From the NCBI RefSeq assembly GCF_002871945.2, contig NZ_CP126963.1:2100055-2164054 (forward strand): a DNA stretch of 64,000 nt. The letters are read 5' to 3'. The position numbers and the translations under genes are program-made. The stretch is from Gleimia hominis (GTDB lineage Bacteria; Actinomycetota; Actinomycetes; Actinomycetales; Actinomycetaceae). The stretch's first letter is position 1. Each line of letters opens with the position of its first letter. Positions 35,740-42,828 of the stretch are shown piece after piece. The notes below the pieces were generated by a model. The model had not been told where the DNA came from. It saw only the letters and a list, made by a program, of their open reading frames with translations, and made no database searches.

Positions 35740-36486
35740 ATGCGCAATCAAACAAAACAAAGTCACCGGCAGGCTCTAACCGTTGTCCCCCTTTTAGCAT
35801 GTTCGATGACGCTAGCCGCCTGCAGCAGCGACAAAAACACTGCTGTGGAATCTCCTCAAGAGGAAAGCAAGGGACACATTAAAGACTTTGCAAAAACCGC
35901 AGAAGAGAACTCATTTGCCCAACAAGCAGATGGAACCGACCCAAACCAGAGTGGATCAGGTGCGCCCAACGGTGCTCCAGGCAGTTATGAAGAACTGGTC
36001 GAACCTCCACCGGTAGAAGAACGATACCCGTACAGCAAACCCAAATACCCGACAGAGGGGCGTACGCAATCGCGTGAAGGAGCGCTCGCAGTAGCGAAAT
36101 ACTACACTGAGCTAATCGGTTATTCATTCAGCACTCTTGACACGAAGCCGCTAGAGGAATTATGTGATCGGGAAACCGCACGGCAATGCCGAGGAATCAT
36201 CAACCTGATCCTCGACAAGAAAAAACATGGTGCGTGGATGTTCCGCGTGGATACCAGGAAAAACGAGGTCAGCCGGGTTGAGAAACCTGAAACTGGTATG
36301 CCCGGCCAGATCCTCGTGCTCCACACCGTAAAAGACGTAAGATATGCTAGTTACGATATGAGGAACGGGCCGAATATTGAGATAAAGGTGCACGACTCGC
36401 TAATCGCCTCCGCCTACCTCGAGTGGAAAGACAACCGCTGGATCCTCGCAGACGGCAGGTACCTAACACTCACGCGAACGCAGTAA
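35740..36486 (+). CDS. DUF6318-type lipoprotein, paralogue 3
   Basis: About 248 residues with signal peptide and lipobox LAAC. A hydrophilic linker (about 30-85) leads to the shared core ERYPYSKPKYPTEG and VAKYYTELIGYSFSTLDTKP and the two core cysteines (EELCDRE, RQCRGI). The C terminus ends in EWKDNRWILADGRYL. I choose the ATG at 35740 because GAGGAG is eight bases upstream; an in-frame TTG at 35734 is closer. One GGTACC lies near the end, the only one between 32.9 and 38.4 kb. Confidence 0.75.
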   Translation: MRNQTKQSHRQALTVVPLLACSMTLAACSSDKNTAVESPQEESKGHIKDFAKTAEENSFAQQADGTDPNQSGSGAPNGAPGSYEELVEPPPVEERYPYSKPKYPTEGRTQSREGALAVAKYYTELIGYSFSTLDTKPLEELCDRETARQCRGIINLILDKKKHGAWMFRVDTRKNEVSRVEKPETGMPGQILVLHTVKDVRYASYDMRNGPNIEIKVHDSLIASAYLEWKDNRWILADGRYLTLTRTQ

Positions 36487-36623
36487 CCTTAAGTTTCAAA
36501 ACGCAAAGAATATTTGCACAGCCGCACTATCTACCTACCTTTAGGACCGCGAAAACGATATTGTTGAGGTAGTACAGTCACAAAAAGAAGAAACATAGGG
36601 CAGAGTGTTTCAAGGAGGCCCAA

Positions 36624-37805
36624 ATGTCAACGAGTAAACAAGCATGGGAACGAGTTGAAGGAATCATTGTGGCTCCACAACTGGACCCACAAGCAGTGTC
36701 AGACTACATCGCCAAAACAAAAGCTGTAGCCACCATTGACTGGTTCGACGCCACCCCAAACCTACTGGGCCTAACACTAGCTGCTGACAACGGACGCCTA
36801 GCTACCGTAAACGCAGAGAACCAAATCACCCCCCATATCGCGATAGAAGACTTCGCACTAAAACTAGCGCAAACATTCAAAGCAGACGTGATGATCGGTG
36901 ACGTGCAAGCTGACGCCATGGAGGACGATGCAAAAGTAACTCACGGTGAAGGAACTGAAGACGAACACTTCACCGCCATCGAGTTCACGCAAACTCCCGC
37001 CTCCTCCGTGCCACTACTAGCAGCCCTGCACGATGTGGACATCGCAACCATGGAACTGTCAGAAGACGAACGCGTAATCATCTACGAATCAGACAACCCC
37101 CGCAACCTACTGCTCGGAGGTGAACCAGCAGTAGTCCTCGTTTACTCCGACGGTGAACTGAAAATACGTCTCCAACGCGAAGAAACCGACGAAGACGAAA
37201 CCATGCCCATGTTCAACTGGTCCATGCGCACCCGCACCGTGGCGGGCGCGCACAAAGATGACGCGGTTGAACAACAAGCACAAGAGCTCGTCGGAGCTAA
37301 AACGGATCTAATCGAAATCGGGCAAGCAATTCCCTCCGCCGATGTTGAAGCTCTGCTCGCAACCGTGGGTAAAAAAGGCAACGACCTATGCCGCTCCGTC
37401 GTAACTGCACTAGGTCTTCCCCCCGAGGTCGCTCTGGTGCTGCAAGGATACGCCCCACTACGTGACCTGCCTGGCGCAGACTTCAACGACCCACGCGGAA
37501 TCGCGAACGCCATCGGTCGAAGTGTTGACCGGATGCTCAACGAACCCGAATCACGTGCCCGCTCATTCTGGGACGGATACAACGACGTAGTCACAGAAAA
37601 ACCGTGGATGGTTTACGGCGCATCCGCCGCGGAAGCAGTCACCGGATCCCTCGCAATCGCCAACTTCGCAAGGAAGCACAAAACCGAACGCAACTGGCTA
37701 ACAAAACTCGGACTCGGAATCGGGATAGTGCTACTAATCGACTCAGTTGCCGAACTATCACTAGCCAAATACGTGTCACTACGTGACAACCGAAAACAAC
37801 ACTAG
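36624..37805 (+). CDS. Unknown 393-residue protein with C-terminal membrane anchor
   Basis: I do not recognise this family. The N-terminal 300 residues are soluble, acidic and mixed alpha/beta. A weakly hydrophobic helix (MVYGASAAEAVTGSLAIANF) and a strong membrane segment (LGLGIGIVLLIDSVAELSLA) close the protein, with a basic end. The start ATG follows AAGGAGG. A stem-loop lies just after the stop. The gene shares the C/A-rich third positions and lack of the dispersed motif with the lipoproteins before it, but no operon link can be shown (137 bp apart). Confidence 0.6.
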   Translation: MSTSKQAWERVEGIIVAPQLDPQAVSDYIAKTKAVATIDWFDATPNLLGLTLAADNGRLATVNAENQITPHIAIEDFALKLAQTFKADVMIGDVQADAMEDDAKVTHGEGTEDEHFTAIEFTQTPASSVPLLAALHDVDIATMELSEDERVIIYESDNPRNLLLGGEPAVVLVYSDGELKIRLQREETDEDETMPMFNWSMRTRTVAGAHKDDAVEQQAQELVGAKTDLIEIGQAIPSADVEALLATVGKKGNDLCRSVVTALGLPPEVALVLQGYAPLRDLPGADFNDPRGIANAIGRSVDRMLNEPESRARSFWDGYNDVVTEKPWMVYGASAAEAVTGSLAIANFARKHKTERNWLTKLGLGIGIVLLIDSVAELSLAKYVSLRDNRKQH

Positions 37806-37824
37806 CGCAAAAAACCGGGTGCAC

Positions 37825-37855
37825 CTGGGGCTTCAACCAAAAGGTTAAGCCCCAG
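37825..37855. terminator. Stem-loop after the unknown membrane-anchored protein gene
   Basis: CTGGGGCTT(C)AACC pairs with GGTTAAGCCCCAG around AAAA. It lies 20 bp after the stop, between converging genes. The T-tract is weak. Confidence 0.65.
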
Positions 37856-37980
37856 TTGCCGTGCCGGCACGCTGACAATATACATCCCAGCCACCCAGAG
37901 CCTCAGGCAACACGGCCACGCCTCACGGCCACGAGCCACCTACCTATAGCGCGAACTGGAATCCACGCCTACCGGGCAAG

Positions 37981-38760
37981 CTACAACCGCTGCTGGCGCA
38001 CTTCCTCAGGAAAATCCTGGGGTCTATCCGTGATAACCGCATTCGCACCCCACTGCGCAAGTTCCACCGCACGCGAAACCTCATTCACGGTCCAAACATT
38101 CACGTCAAACCCAGCATCACGCATCCGCTCAACCTCATGCTCGCGTAACGACTCAAAACTCGGGTGAATCGCCTCCGCACCCAAAGTTTTCGCATGCCGA
38201 ATCCACGCATCCACACGCTCTTCGCCAGGGGAAACTAAGAAATCCTCCGACGGATCATAAAGGCACGCTAGATGCGCCTGCGGCATAATCGAACGCACCC
38301 CCTGAAGCAACTCCAAATCAAAACTAGAAATCAGAAGCTGCCGATCCGCATCAAGTTCACGCAACGACACGCTAATCCCCTCAACCAACGCATCCCGCAA
38401 CCGTGTACCCCCACGGCAAGGTTTAATCTCCAAATTCGCATCCAACTGCGCGGAACTCATCAGCGAAACAACAGAAGCTAACTCCGGAACAGGTTCAAAG
38501 CGATACTGGCGTGAAAACCAGCCGCCCGCATCCAACTTACGCAGGTCAGAGAAACCCTTATTGTAAAACCCGCCCTTACCGTTCGTAGTCCGGTCGAACT
38601 TGTCGTCGTGAATAACAATGAGGGTACCGTCACCCATGATGTCGACATCGAACTCGAACGTAGGTACCCCCACCTCAATACACTTACTGAACGCGGCAAT
38701 CGTGTTTTCAGGAGCAAGACTGCTCACCCCACGATGCGCAATAACCTTCGGAAAATCCAT
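37981..38760 (-). CDS. Glycerophosphodiester phosphodiesterase
   Basis: About 259 residues. GDPD motifs: VIAHRGVSSLAPENTIAAF (His-Arg near residue 8, Glu), EFDVDIMGDGTLIVIHDDKF (metal Glu/Asp and catalytic His), ANLEIKP, and the C-terminal DVNVWTVNEVSRAVELAQWG with AVITDRP. The enzyme splits glycerophosphodiesters into glycerol 3-phosphate and an alcohol; no signal peptide, so cytoplasmic. The frame is open to 38799, but the ATG at 38760 gives MDFPKVIAHRG and is preceded by GAGGGGGTACTT, so the dispersed motif appears to serve as its ribosome binding site. Confidence 0.92.
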   Translation of the reverse strand: MDFPKVIAHRGVSSLAPENTIAAFSKCIEVGVPTFEFDVDIMGDGTLIVIHDDKFDRTTNGKGGFYNKGFSDLRKLDAGGWFSRQYRFEPVPELASVVSLMSSAQLDANLEIKPCRGGTRLRDALVEGISVSLRELDADRQLLISSFDLELLQGVRSIMPQAHLACLYDPSEDFLVSPGEERVDAWIRHAKTLGAEAIHPSFESLREHEVERMRDAGFDVNVWTVNEVSRAVELAQWGANAVITDRPQDFPEEVRQQRL

Positions 38761-39136
38761 AAGTACCCCCTCATCCCGTGCACACCAACAGTGCGCCAAA
38801 ACCAGTAACTAACTGTTCTGCACCAACATTCTCTTGCAGACACCACCCTCTCGCAGTGCCGCCGCGGCCACCACCCTCTCGCAGTGCCGGCCGCCGATCC
38901 GTTTTAAAGTACCCTCGTTTTACCACCCTCTCGCAGCATCGTTGACTCAGCCGCCTCAATGTACCCTCGCTCGCCCTGACGTCCCCTATTACGTTCCTCG
39001 CACGCGTTCCCAAAATCCGCTCCGCAGCCTGCATAGTCGTGTCCTGCTCTGTAACCAACTCCGTCGTGTCCTGGTCTGTAGCCTGCGTCGTCGTGTCCTG
39101 GTCTGTAGCCCGCATCGTCGTGTTCCCGCTTTGCGG
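38761..39136. other. 376-bp repeat-rich spacer
   Basis: No gene is supported. Three copies of CACCACCCTCTCGCAG-type sequence (about 38844, 38870, 38920), motif copies at 38762, 38909 and 38958 and a 27-bp minisatellite fill it. A minus-strand frame (38771-39115) simply translates the minisatellite. Confidence 0.5.
39034..39132. repeat. 27-bp tandem repeat, 3.5 copies, at the DUF4032 gene stop
   Basis: Units begin at 39034, 39061, 39088 and 39115 (partial) and share GTCGTGTCCTGGTCTGTAGC. The array ends four bases before the stop codon of the minus-strand DUF4032 gene. Confidence 0.88.
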
Positions 39137-40372
39137 TCAGTACAGTGTGTCCTGCACCCCGGGATCTAGGTATAGCTCCTCATCCACGCGGCTGGGAAGC
39201 ACGTTCTTTATGTAAGACTTCGTTGCCTCAGGTAGGGGTACGTCGCGTTGTTGTTGTTGCGCTAGGTACCACCGGTGGTCTAGAACCTCATGGAAAATCT
39301 GGGCGGGTTCACGCTTACCCTTCAACTCGTTGGGCACAGCGCGGACAGTTGGTTCGAAAACGTCATTTAACCACGCGTGTGCTACTAACTCCAACGGTTC
39401 ATTATTCCTGCCTTGCAACGCCCGGTAGGTATGGAGGTCGTTGAGCATCCGCCGGGCTTGGCGTTCACCCACGTCCAACCCGGTTAGTCGCATTATCTGA
39501 CGGTGATGATGCCCCGCATCCACCACCTTCGGTTGAATCACAATTCGGGTACCATCCACGTCGGTTGTAATGTTCAGCTCACCCACATCAAACCCAAGTT
39601 CGTTCAACCGTTTAATCCGCTGCGACACCCGCCACCGTTCATTCCCTTGGAAACTTTCCTCTTCCGTAAGTTCACTCCAAAGCTTGTGGTAGCGTTCTTC
39701 GATGCGGTTACCTACTTTGATCACGTCCACATCTTCGTCGAGGATCTCGCCGCCCTGCAGATCCATCAGTTCCCCAATGATGTTGGTTCGCGCAAGGTCG
39801 ACGTCGTAATTGCGTTGTCCGGAGGTGAGTTTTTCATGCAACTCACCGGTCTCCGCGTCCACCAGGTACCCCGTGAACGAATCGGCATCTCGCCGAAATA
39901 ACGTGTTCGACAGCGACACATCCCCCCAGTAGAACCCAAGCAAATGTAGGCGTACCAGTAGGGCAGCTAGAGAGTCAATCAGGCGCGTAGCTGTTTCAGG
40001 CCTCATAATTTGTGAGAAAACCGCGCGATATGGCAGGGAGAACTGCAGGTGCTCAGTAACCAGTGCGGGAGTCAGCTCCTCCCCATCCCGACTACGCCGA
40101 CCCGTGATCACAGCCGTGGGGGTCACGGACGGCGCGCCAAGACGAACCAGGTCACGAAGCAGTCCGTACTCATGGTACGCAACGCTTTCCCCAATTTCTT
40201 TCACGGCAATCACGCGGCCAGAGAGGTTCACGAACCGAACGGTGTGCCGGGAAATACCACGTGGCAGTGCTGCCAGAAGATCCTCCGGCCAATCCTCCAA
40301 AGCAATATCCCAGGGGAGGTCCAACAACGCGGGGTCTAAGTTCGCCGCGGTAATCTGCATTCCTTGTGGCAT
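39137..40372 (-). CDS. DUF4032 protein with kinase-like fold
   Basis: About 411 residues. The N-terminal 230 residues have a lipopolysaccharide/small-molecule kinase-like fold: RVIAVKEIGESVAYHEYGLL (Lys and Glu), LLGFYWGDVSLSNTLFRRDA (catalytic-loop-like D-x-S-x-x-N) and GYLVDAETGEL (metal Asp). The C-terminal DUF4032 part includes VVDAGHHHRQIMRLTGLDVG. Widespread in actinobacteria; function not established. Start uncertain: codons at 40405, 40372 and 40360 are all possible; the family alignment (MQITAANLDPALLDLPW) favours the later ones, but none has a good binding site. Confidence 0.85.
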   Translation of the reverse strand: MPQGMQITAANLDPALLDLPWDIALEDWPEDLLAALPRGISRHTVRFVNLSGRVIAVKEIGESVAYHEYGLLRDLVRLGAPSVTPTAVITGRRSRDGEELTPALVTEHLQFSLPYRAVFSQIMRPETATRLIDSLAALLVRLHLLGFYWGDVSLSNTLFRRDADSFTGYLVDAETGELHEKLTSGQRNYDVDLARTNIIGELMDLQGGEILDEDVDVIKVGNRIEERYHKLWSELTEEESFQGNERWRVSQRIKRLNELGFDVGELNITTDVDGTRIVIQPKVVDAGHHHRQIMRLTGLDVGERQARRMLNDLHTYRALQGRNNEPLELVAHAWLNDVFEPTVRAVPNELKGKREPAQIFHEVLDHRWYLAQQQQRDVPLPEATKSYIKNVLPSRVDEELYLDPGVQDTLY

Positions 40373-40554
40373 GCTTCCATTGTTGCAAAAAAGTGCTTCC
40401 CGCATAACGAACGCGCGGCACCAACCTCGTCTTGGGTATGTGCTGGCTTAAGCTTGCGATTATTTTGCCTGAGGTGCGGCCTTCCAATTATTTTCCTGAG
40501 GGTGGGCGGCGGACACGCGAAACTATGCTGCAAAAAGCTGGAAAAGATTTAACC

Positions 40555-40639
40555 GGTGTCGGACCAAAAAGCGCCTGTCGGCGCGAAGGCCGCTCGTAGC
40601 GGCAGATGTTGGAGCCCGGGGCTTTATTGGCCCGACACC
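40555..40639. ncRNA. Putative structured RNA element (85 nt, closed by an 8-bp stem)
   Basis: GGTGTCGG (40555-40562) pairs perfectly with CCGACACC (40632-40639). Inside are two perfect hairpins, GCGCC-TGTC-GGCGC (40571-40584) and GCCGCT-CGT-AGCGGC (40589-40603), and a third imperfect one around AGCCCGGGGCT. On the minus strand the first hairpin is followed by TTTTT, so it could act as a terminator in the leader of the DUF4032 gene. It is not a tRNA (no D-loop GG, no TTCGA). I cannot assign a known riboswitch or RNA family. Confidence 0.4.
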
Positions 40640-40811
40640 TTGTGGCTAGTCTACTGCATATGACGTTGAAAATCGCGCCGGCATGCGCCCAGTGCGAGTG
40701 GTCGGCGTCCCATTTGTGAACACGCGGTATTTCCAAGCTGGAGTGCGCGGCACGCCTCAGGAAATCCCACAGTAAACAGGCTGACGGGCCAAACCCGCCC
40801 AACCGTCCAAA

Positions 40812-40883
40812 CCTGCCTGGCTTGCCAACGCAGCCAAACCTGCCAAACCCGCCTGGCCTGCCAACGCAGCCAAACCTGCCAAA
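40812..40883. repeat. Two copies of a 36-bp tandem repeat
   Basis: Units at 40812-40847 and 40848-40883 differ at two or three positions and contain GCCAACGCAGCCAAACCTGC. They lie just upstream of the start of the membrane-protein gene. Confidence 0.8.
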
Positions 40884-40935
40884 CCGCGCGTTTGCATCCT
40901 GGAAAACGGTGTGGAGAATGTGGCACGATGCAGTC

Positions 40936-42075
40936 ATGACCGACACGCGCGACAACCAGTTTCCCCGCAAACCCCCACGGCCGGGTAAGCCACGCTCCGG
41001 TGCTAATAGCAGATCGGCCGGCCGAACCCCTTCGAGTTCGAGAGGGCGAGGGGCAACCCCAAGGGGTCGTGCCGTAGCCCGAAGCGGTAGCCCTTCAACT
41101 TCAACAAGGCGGGGGGCAACCCCAAGGGGTCGTGCCGCAGCCCCAAGCAGCCGTGCAGCAACCCCAAACAGTCGGGCCTCAAAGTGGAATAACCGAACAA
41201 AAACGCGACGTGGCCGCGGCAGTGCCAGCGGAAGCGGTGGAAAGAAAAGCCGGTTTGATACGGTACTGCGCTTATCTGCGCGGCATGTGTCCGCCTCGTG
41301 TGCAATCTTGCTAAGCGTGCTGATGGTGGTGCTGTATGCGGGTACGGGGAAGCAGGACGTGGTTACATTTGTGCTGCTTGTCGCGTTTTCAATCTTGTCG
41401 TACGGGTGGGCAGAATTGGTGGGGGTACCTGGGCGGAAAACCATTGGACTAAGCGTTGCTTTAGTTGGTGTTTGCGCTTTGGTGGTAACGCGTTTAAGCG
41501 GTACCTTCGCGTGGGGCGCCGTTGCCGCGGTGTTCGCCATTGCTGTTTCTGCGGTTGGGCAAATGGTGCGCAAACCAGCTCGGGAGCACTTAACCGATTC
41601 TTTGGCCGCCAGCGTCTGTGGCGGTATTTTCACTGCGGTGGGAACCGTGTGGCTGTCGGCCGCTAGCTCACCTGACTGGCAGCCGGTGCTAACCAGTGCC
41701 GCACTAATCCTTGTTACGTGCGTGGTGGGTAACCAATGGGGTACTTCCGTTCGGTCAAACCTCATCGGAAGTGTCGTGTGCGGCGCTGTGAGCGGCCTGA
41801 TTCTCGGTGGTGTAACCGTTGCGATGTCCCTACATTCCCGCGTTGTCCAGATGATGATGCCCTCCATTTCCAGTGGAATATTGAGCGCATTAACCACCCT
41901 GACGCTCACCATGCTGCTGGGAATAGGTATCGGACTCGTCGTTGCGGCAATAGACATTGTTTTCGGCGAACATGGCCGGCGCTGCAACGAAACGGGTGCG
42001 CTGGCTCGTGGGGCGTTGAAATTTGTTGCGTCCGGCATGCCCGTTTACGTACTACTGCGCATTGGAGGGATGTGA
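40936..42075 (+). CDS. Unknown 8-TM membrane protein with repetitive basic N terminus
   Basis: About 379 residues. Residues 1-105 are very basic and of low complexity, with a 21-residue repeat (RGATPRGRA...) encoded by a 63-bp duplication. About eight membrane helices follow (from SASCAILLSVLMVVLYAGTG to TLTLTMLLGIGIGLVVAAID). I do not recognise the family; the basic tail could bind nucleic acid or anionic lipid. The start is uncertain: ATG at 40936 gives a natural N terminus (MTDTRDNQFPRK), while ATG at 40918 follows TGGAGA. Further upstream is only repeat sequence. Confidence 0.6.
   Translation: MTDTRDNQFPRKPPRPGKPRSGANSRSAGRTPSSSRGRGATPRGRAVARSGSPSTSTRRGATPRGRAAAPSSRAATPNSRASKWNNRTKTRRGRGSASGSGGKKSRFDTVLRLSARHVSASCAILLSVLMVVLYAGTGKQDVVTFVLLVAFSILSYGWAELVGVPGRKTIGLSVALVGVCALVVTRLSGTFAWGAVAAVFAIAVSAVGQMVRKPAREHLTDSLAASVCGGIFTAVGTVWLSAASSPDWQPVLTSAALILVTCVVGNQWGTSVRSNLIGSVVCGAVSGLILGGVTVAMSLHSRVVQMMMPSISSGILSALTTLTLTMLLGIGIGLVVAAIDIVFGEHGRRCNETGALARGALKFVASGMPVYVLLRIGGM
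41050..41175. repeat. 63-bp in-frame duplication in the basic N terminus
   Basis: GGGGCAACCCCAAGGGGTCG occurs at 41050 and again about 63 bp later, each copy containing the palindrome ACCCCAAGGGGT. The period is a multiple of three, so the reading frame is kept and a 21-residue protein repeat results. Confidence 0.7.
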
Positions 42076-42222
42076 CCGCGCGGTTTTGCAGCACACGGGC
42101 TTTGGGGTACCTTGCGGGGCAGTACGCTTGTTTTGCGTTAAATGCGCTTGAGGTACCCGCTTGCTCAGAGCGTGTGATTAGATCAACGGGTTTTCTAACA
42201 GAGGGTGCCTTAGAGTAAAAGC

Positions 42223-42828
42223 ATGATTGTTATTCCTGAGAACTTACCTCCGAAGCTAGCGAAACTAACGTGGCTGCTCGGGTCGTGGCGTGGATGGGGT
42301 ACCTCCGGTGAAGGTGCTGGAGATCCGGTTTTGATCCGATTCGACGCGCAAATCCTGGGTGAACAAGTGCGCACAAATACGCAGCTAATAGCTGCTGACC
42401 AGGTGGGTGAGCTGAGCGCAGAAACGAACGCGGTAGATGGGGCTGCTGCGCTGAAGCCTGTAAAACTGCTGTGGGAAGAATCTGCTTACTGGTCTGTTGC
42501 GGACCCCGACAAAGGCGTGCTGCAAATATCCTCAACCCGCAGTGACGGGCTCTGTGCCCTGTGGGCCGGCAAGGTTGATGGGCCGCGGATGCGACTACTC
42601 GTTGACACACTCGTGAGAGCCAGTGGGGCACCGGAAATCAAGCAGGGTGAACGGCTCTACGGATTAGTGGAATCGGACGTGTTCTTCACAGAAACCCTGA
42701 AGGGCGCGGAGCAAATGGTGACTTCCGGCCGCGTCACCAGGGTGGAAGATCCGAAACCTGGTGGCGAGAACGGTCTTGCACCGAGTGAGGGTACTTCGGA
42801 TGCAAGTGAGGGTACTTCGGATGAGTGA
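42223..42828 (+). CDS. FABP-like/nitrobindin (DUF1794) protein
   Basis: 201 residues. The N terminus PPKLAKLTWLLGSWRGWGT is the hallmark of the THAP4/nitrobindin heme-binding beta-barrel family, and the segment LLWEESAYWSV followed by alternating strands fits the barrel. Nitrobindins bind ferric heme and convert peroxynitrite to nitrate. The last 25 residues (PSEGTSDASEGTSDE) are low-complexity and encoded by two direct motif copies (GAGGGTACTTCGG). The stop overlaps the start of ygfZ by eight bases. Confidence 0.8.
   Translation: MIVIPENLPPKLAKLTWLLGSWRGWGTSGEGAGDPVLIRFDAQILGEQVRTNTQLIAADQVGELSAETNAVDGAAALKPVKLLWEESAYWSVADPDKGVLQISSTRSDGLCALWAGKVDGPRMRLLVDTLVRASGAPEIKQGERLYGLVESDVFFTETLKGAEQMVTSGRVTRVEDPKPGGENGLAPSEGTSDASEGTSDE

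Larger units (their letters stand above)
40373..40935. other. 563-bp divergent spacer with structured element and repeats
   Basis: The spacer between the DUF4032 gene and the divergent membrane-protein gene holds a complex inverted-repeat structure (40555-40639) and a 36-bp tandem repeat (40812-40883). A long minus-strand frame that runs through here and under the next gene is not credible as protein. Confidence 0.45.

Noticed and set aside
38771-39115. Minus-strand frame with ATDQDTT repeats
   Set aside because: It translates the 27-bp minisatellite lying after the DUF4032 stop; no start signal or homologue is apparent.
40555-40639. tRNA gene (85 nt with an acceptor-like stem)
   Set aside because: No GG in a D-loop, no TTCGA in a T-loop and no sensible anticodon arm.
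40488-42038. Long minus-strand open frame (516 codons) under the 8-TM membrane protein gene
   Set aside because: It is antisense to a clear membrane-protein gene, has shadow-like low-complexity composition rich in Pro, Arg and Thr, and runs through the repeat spacer.
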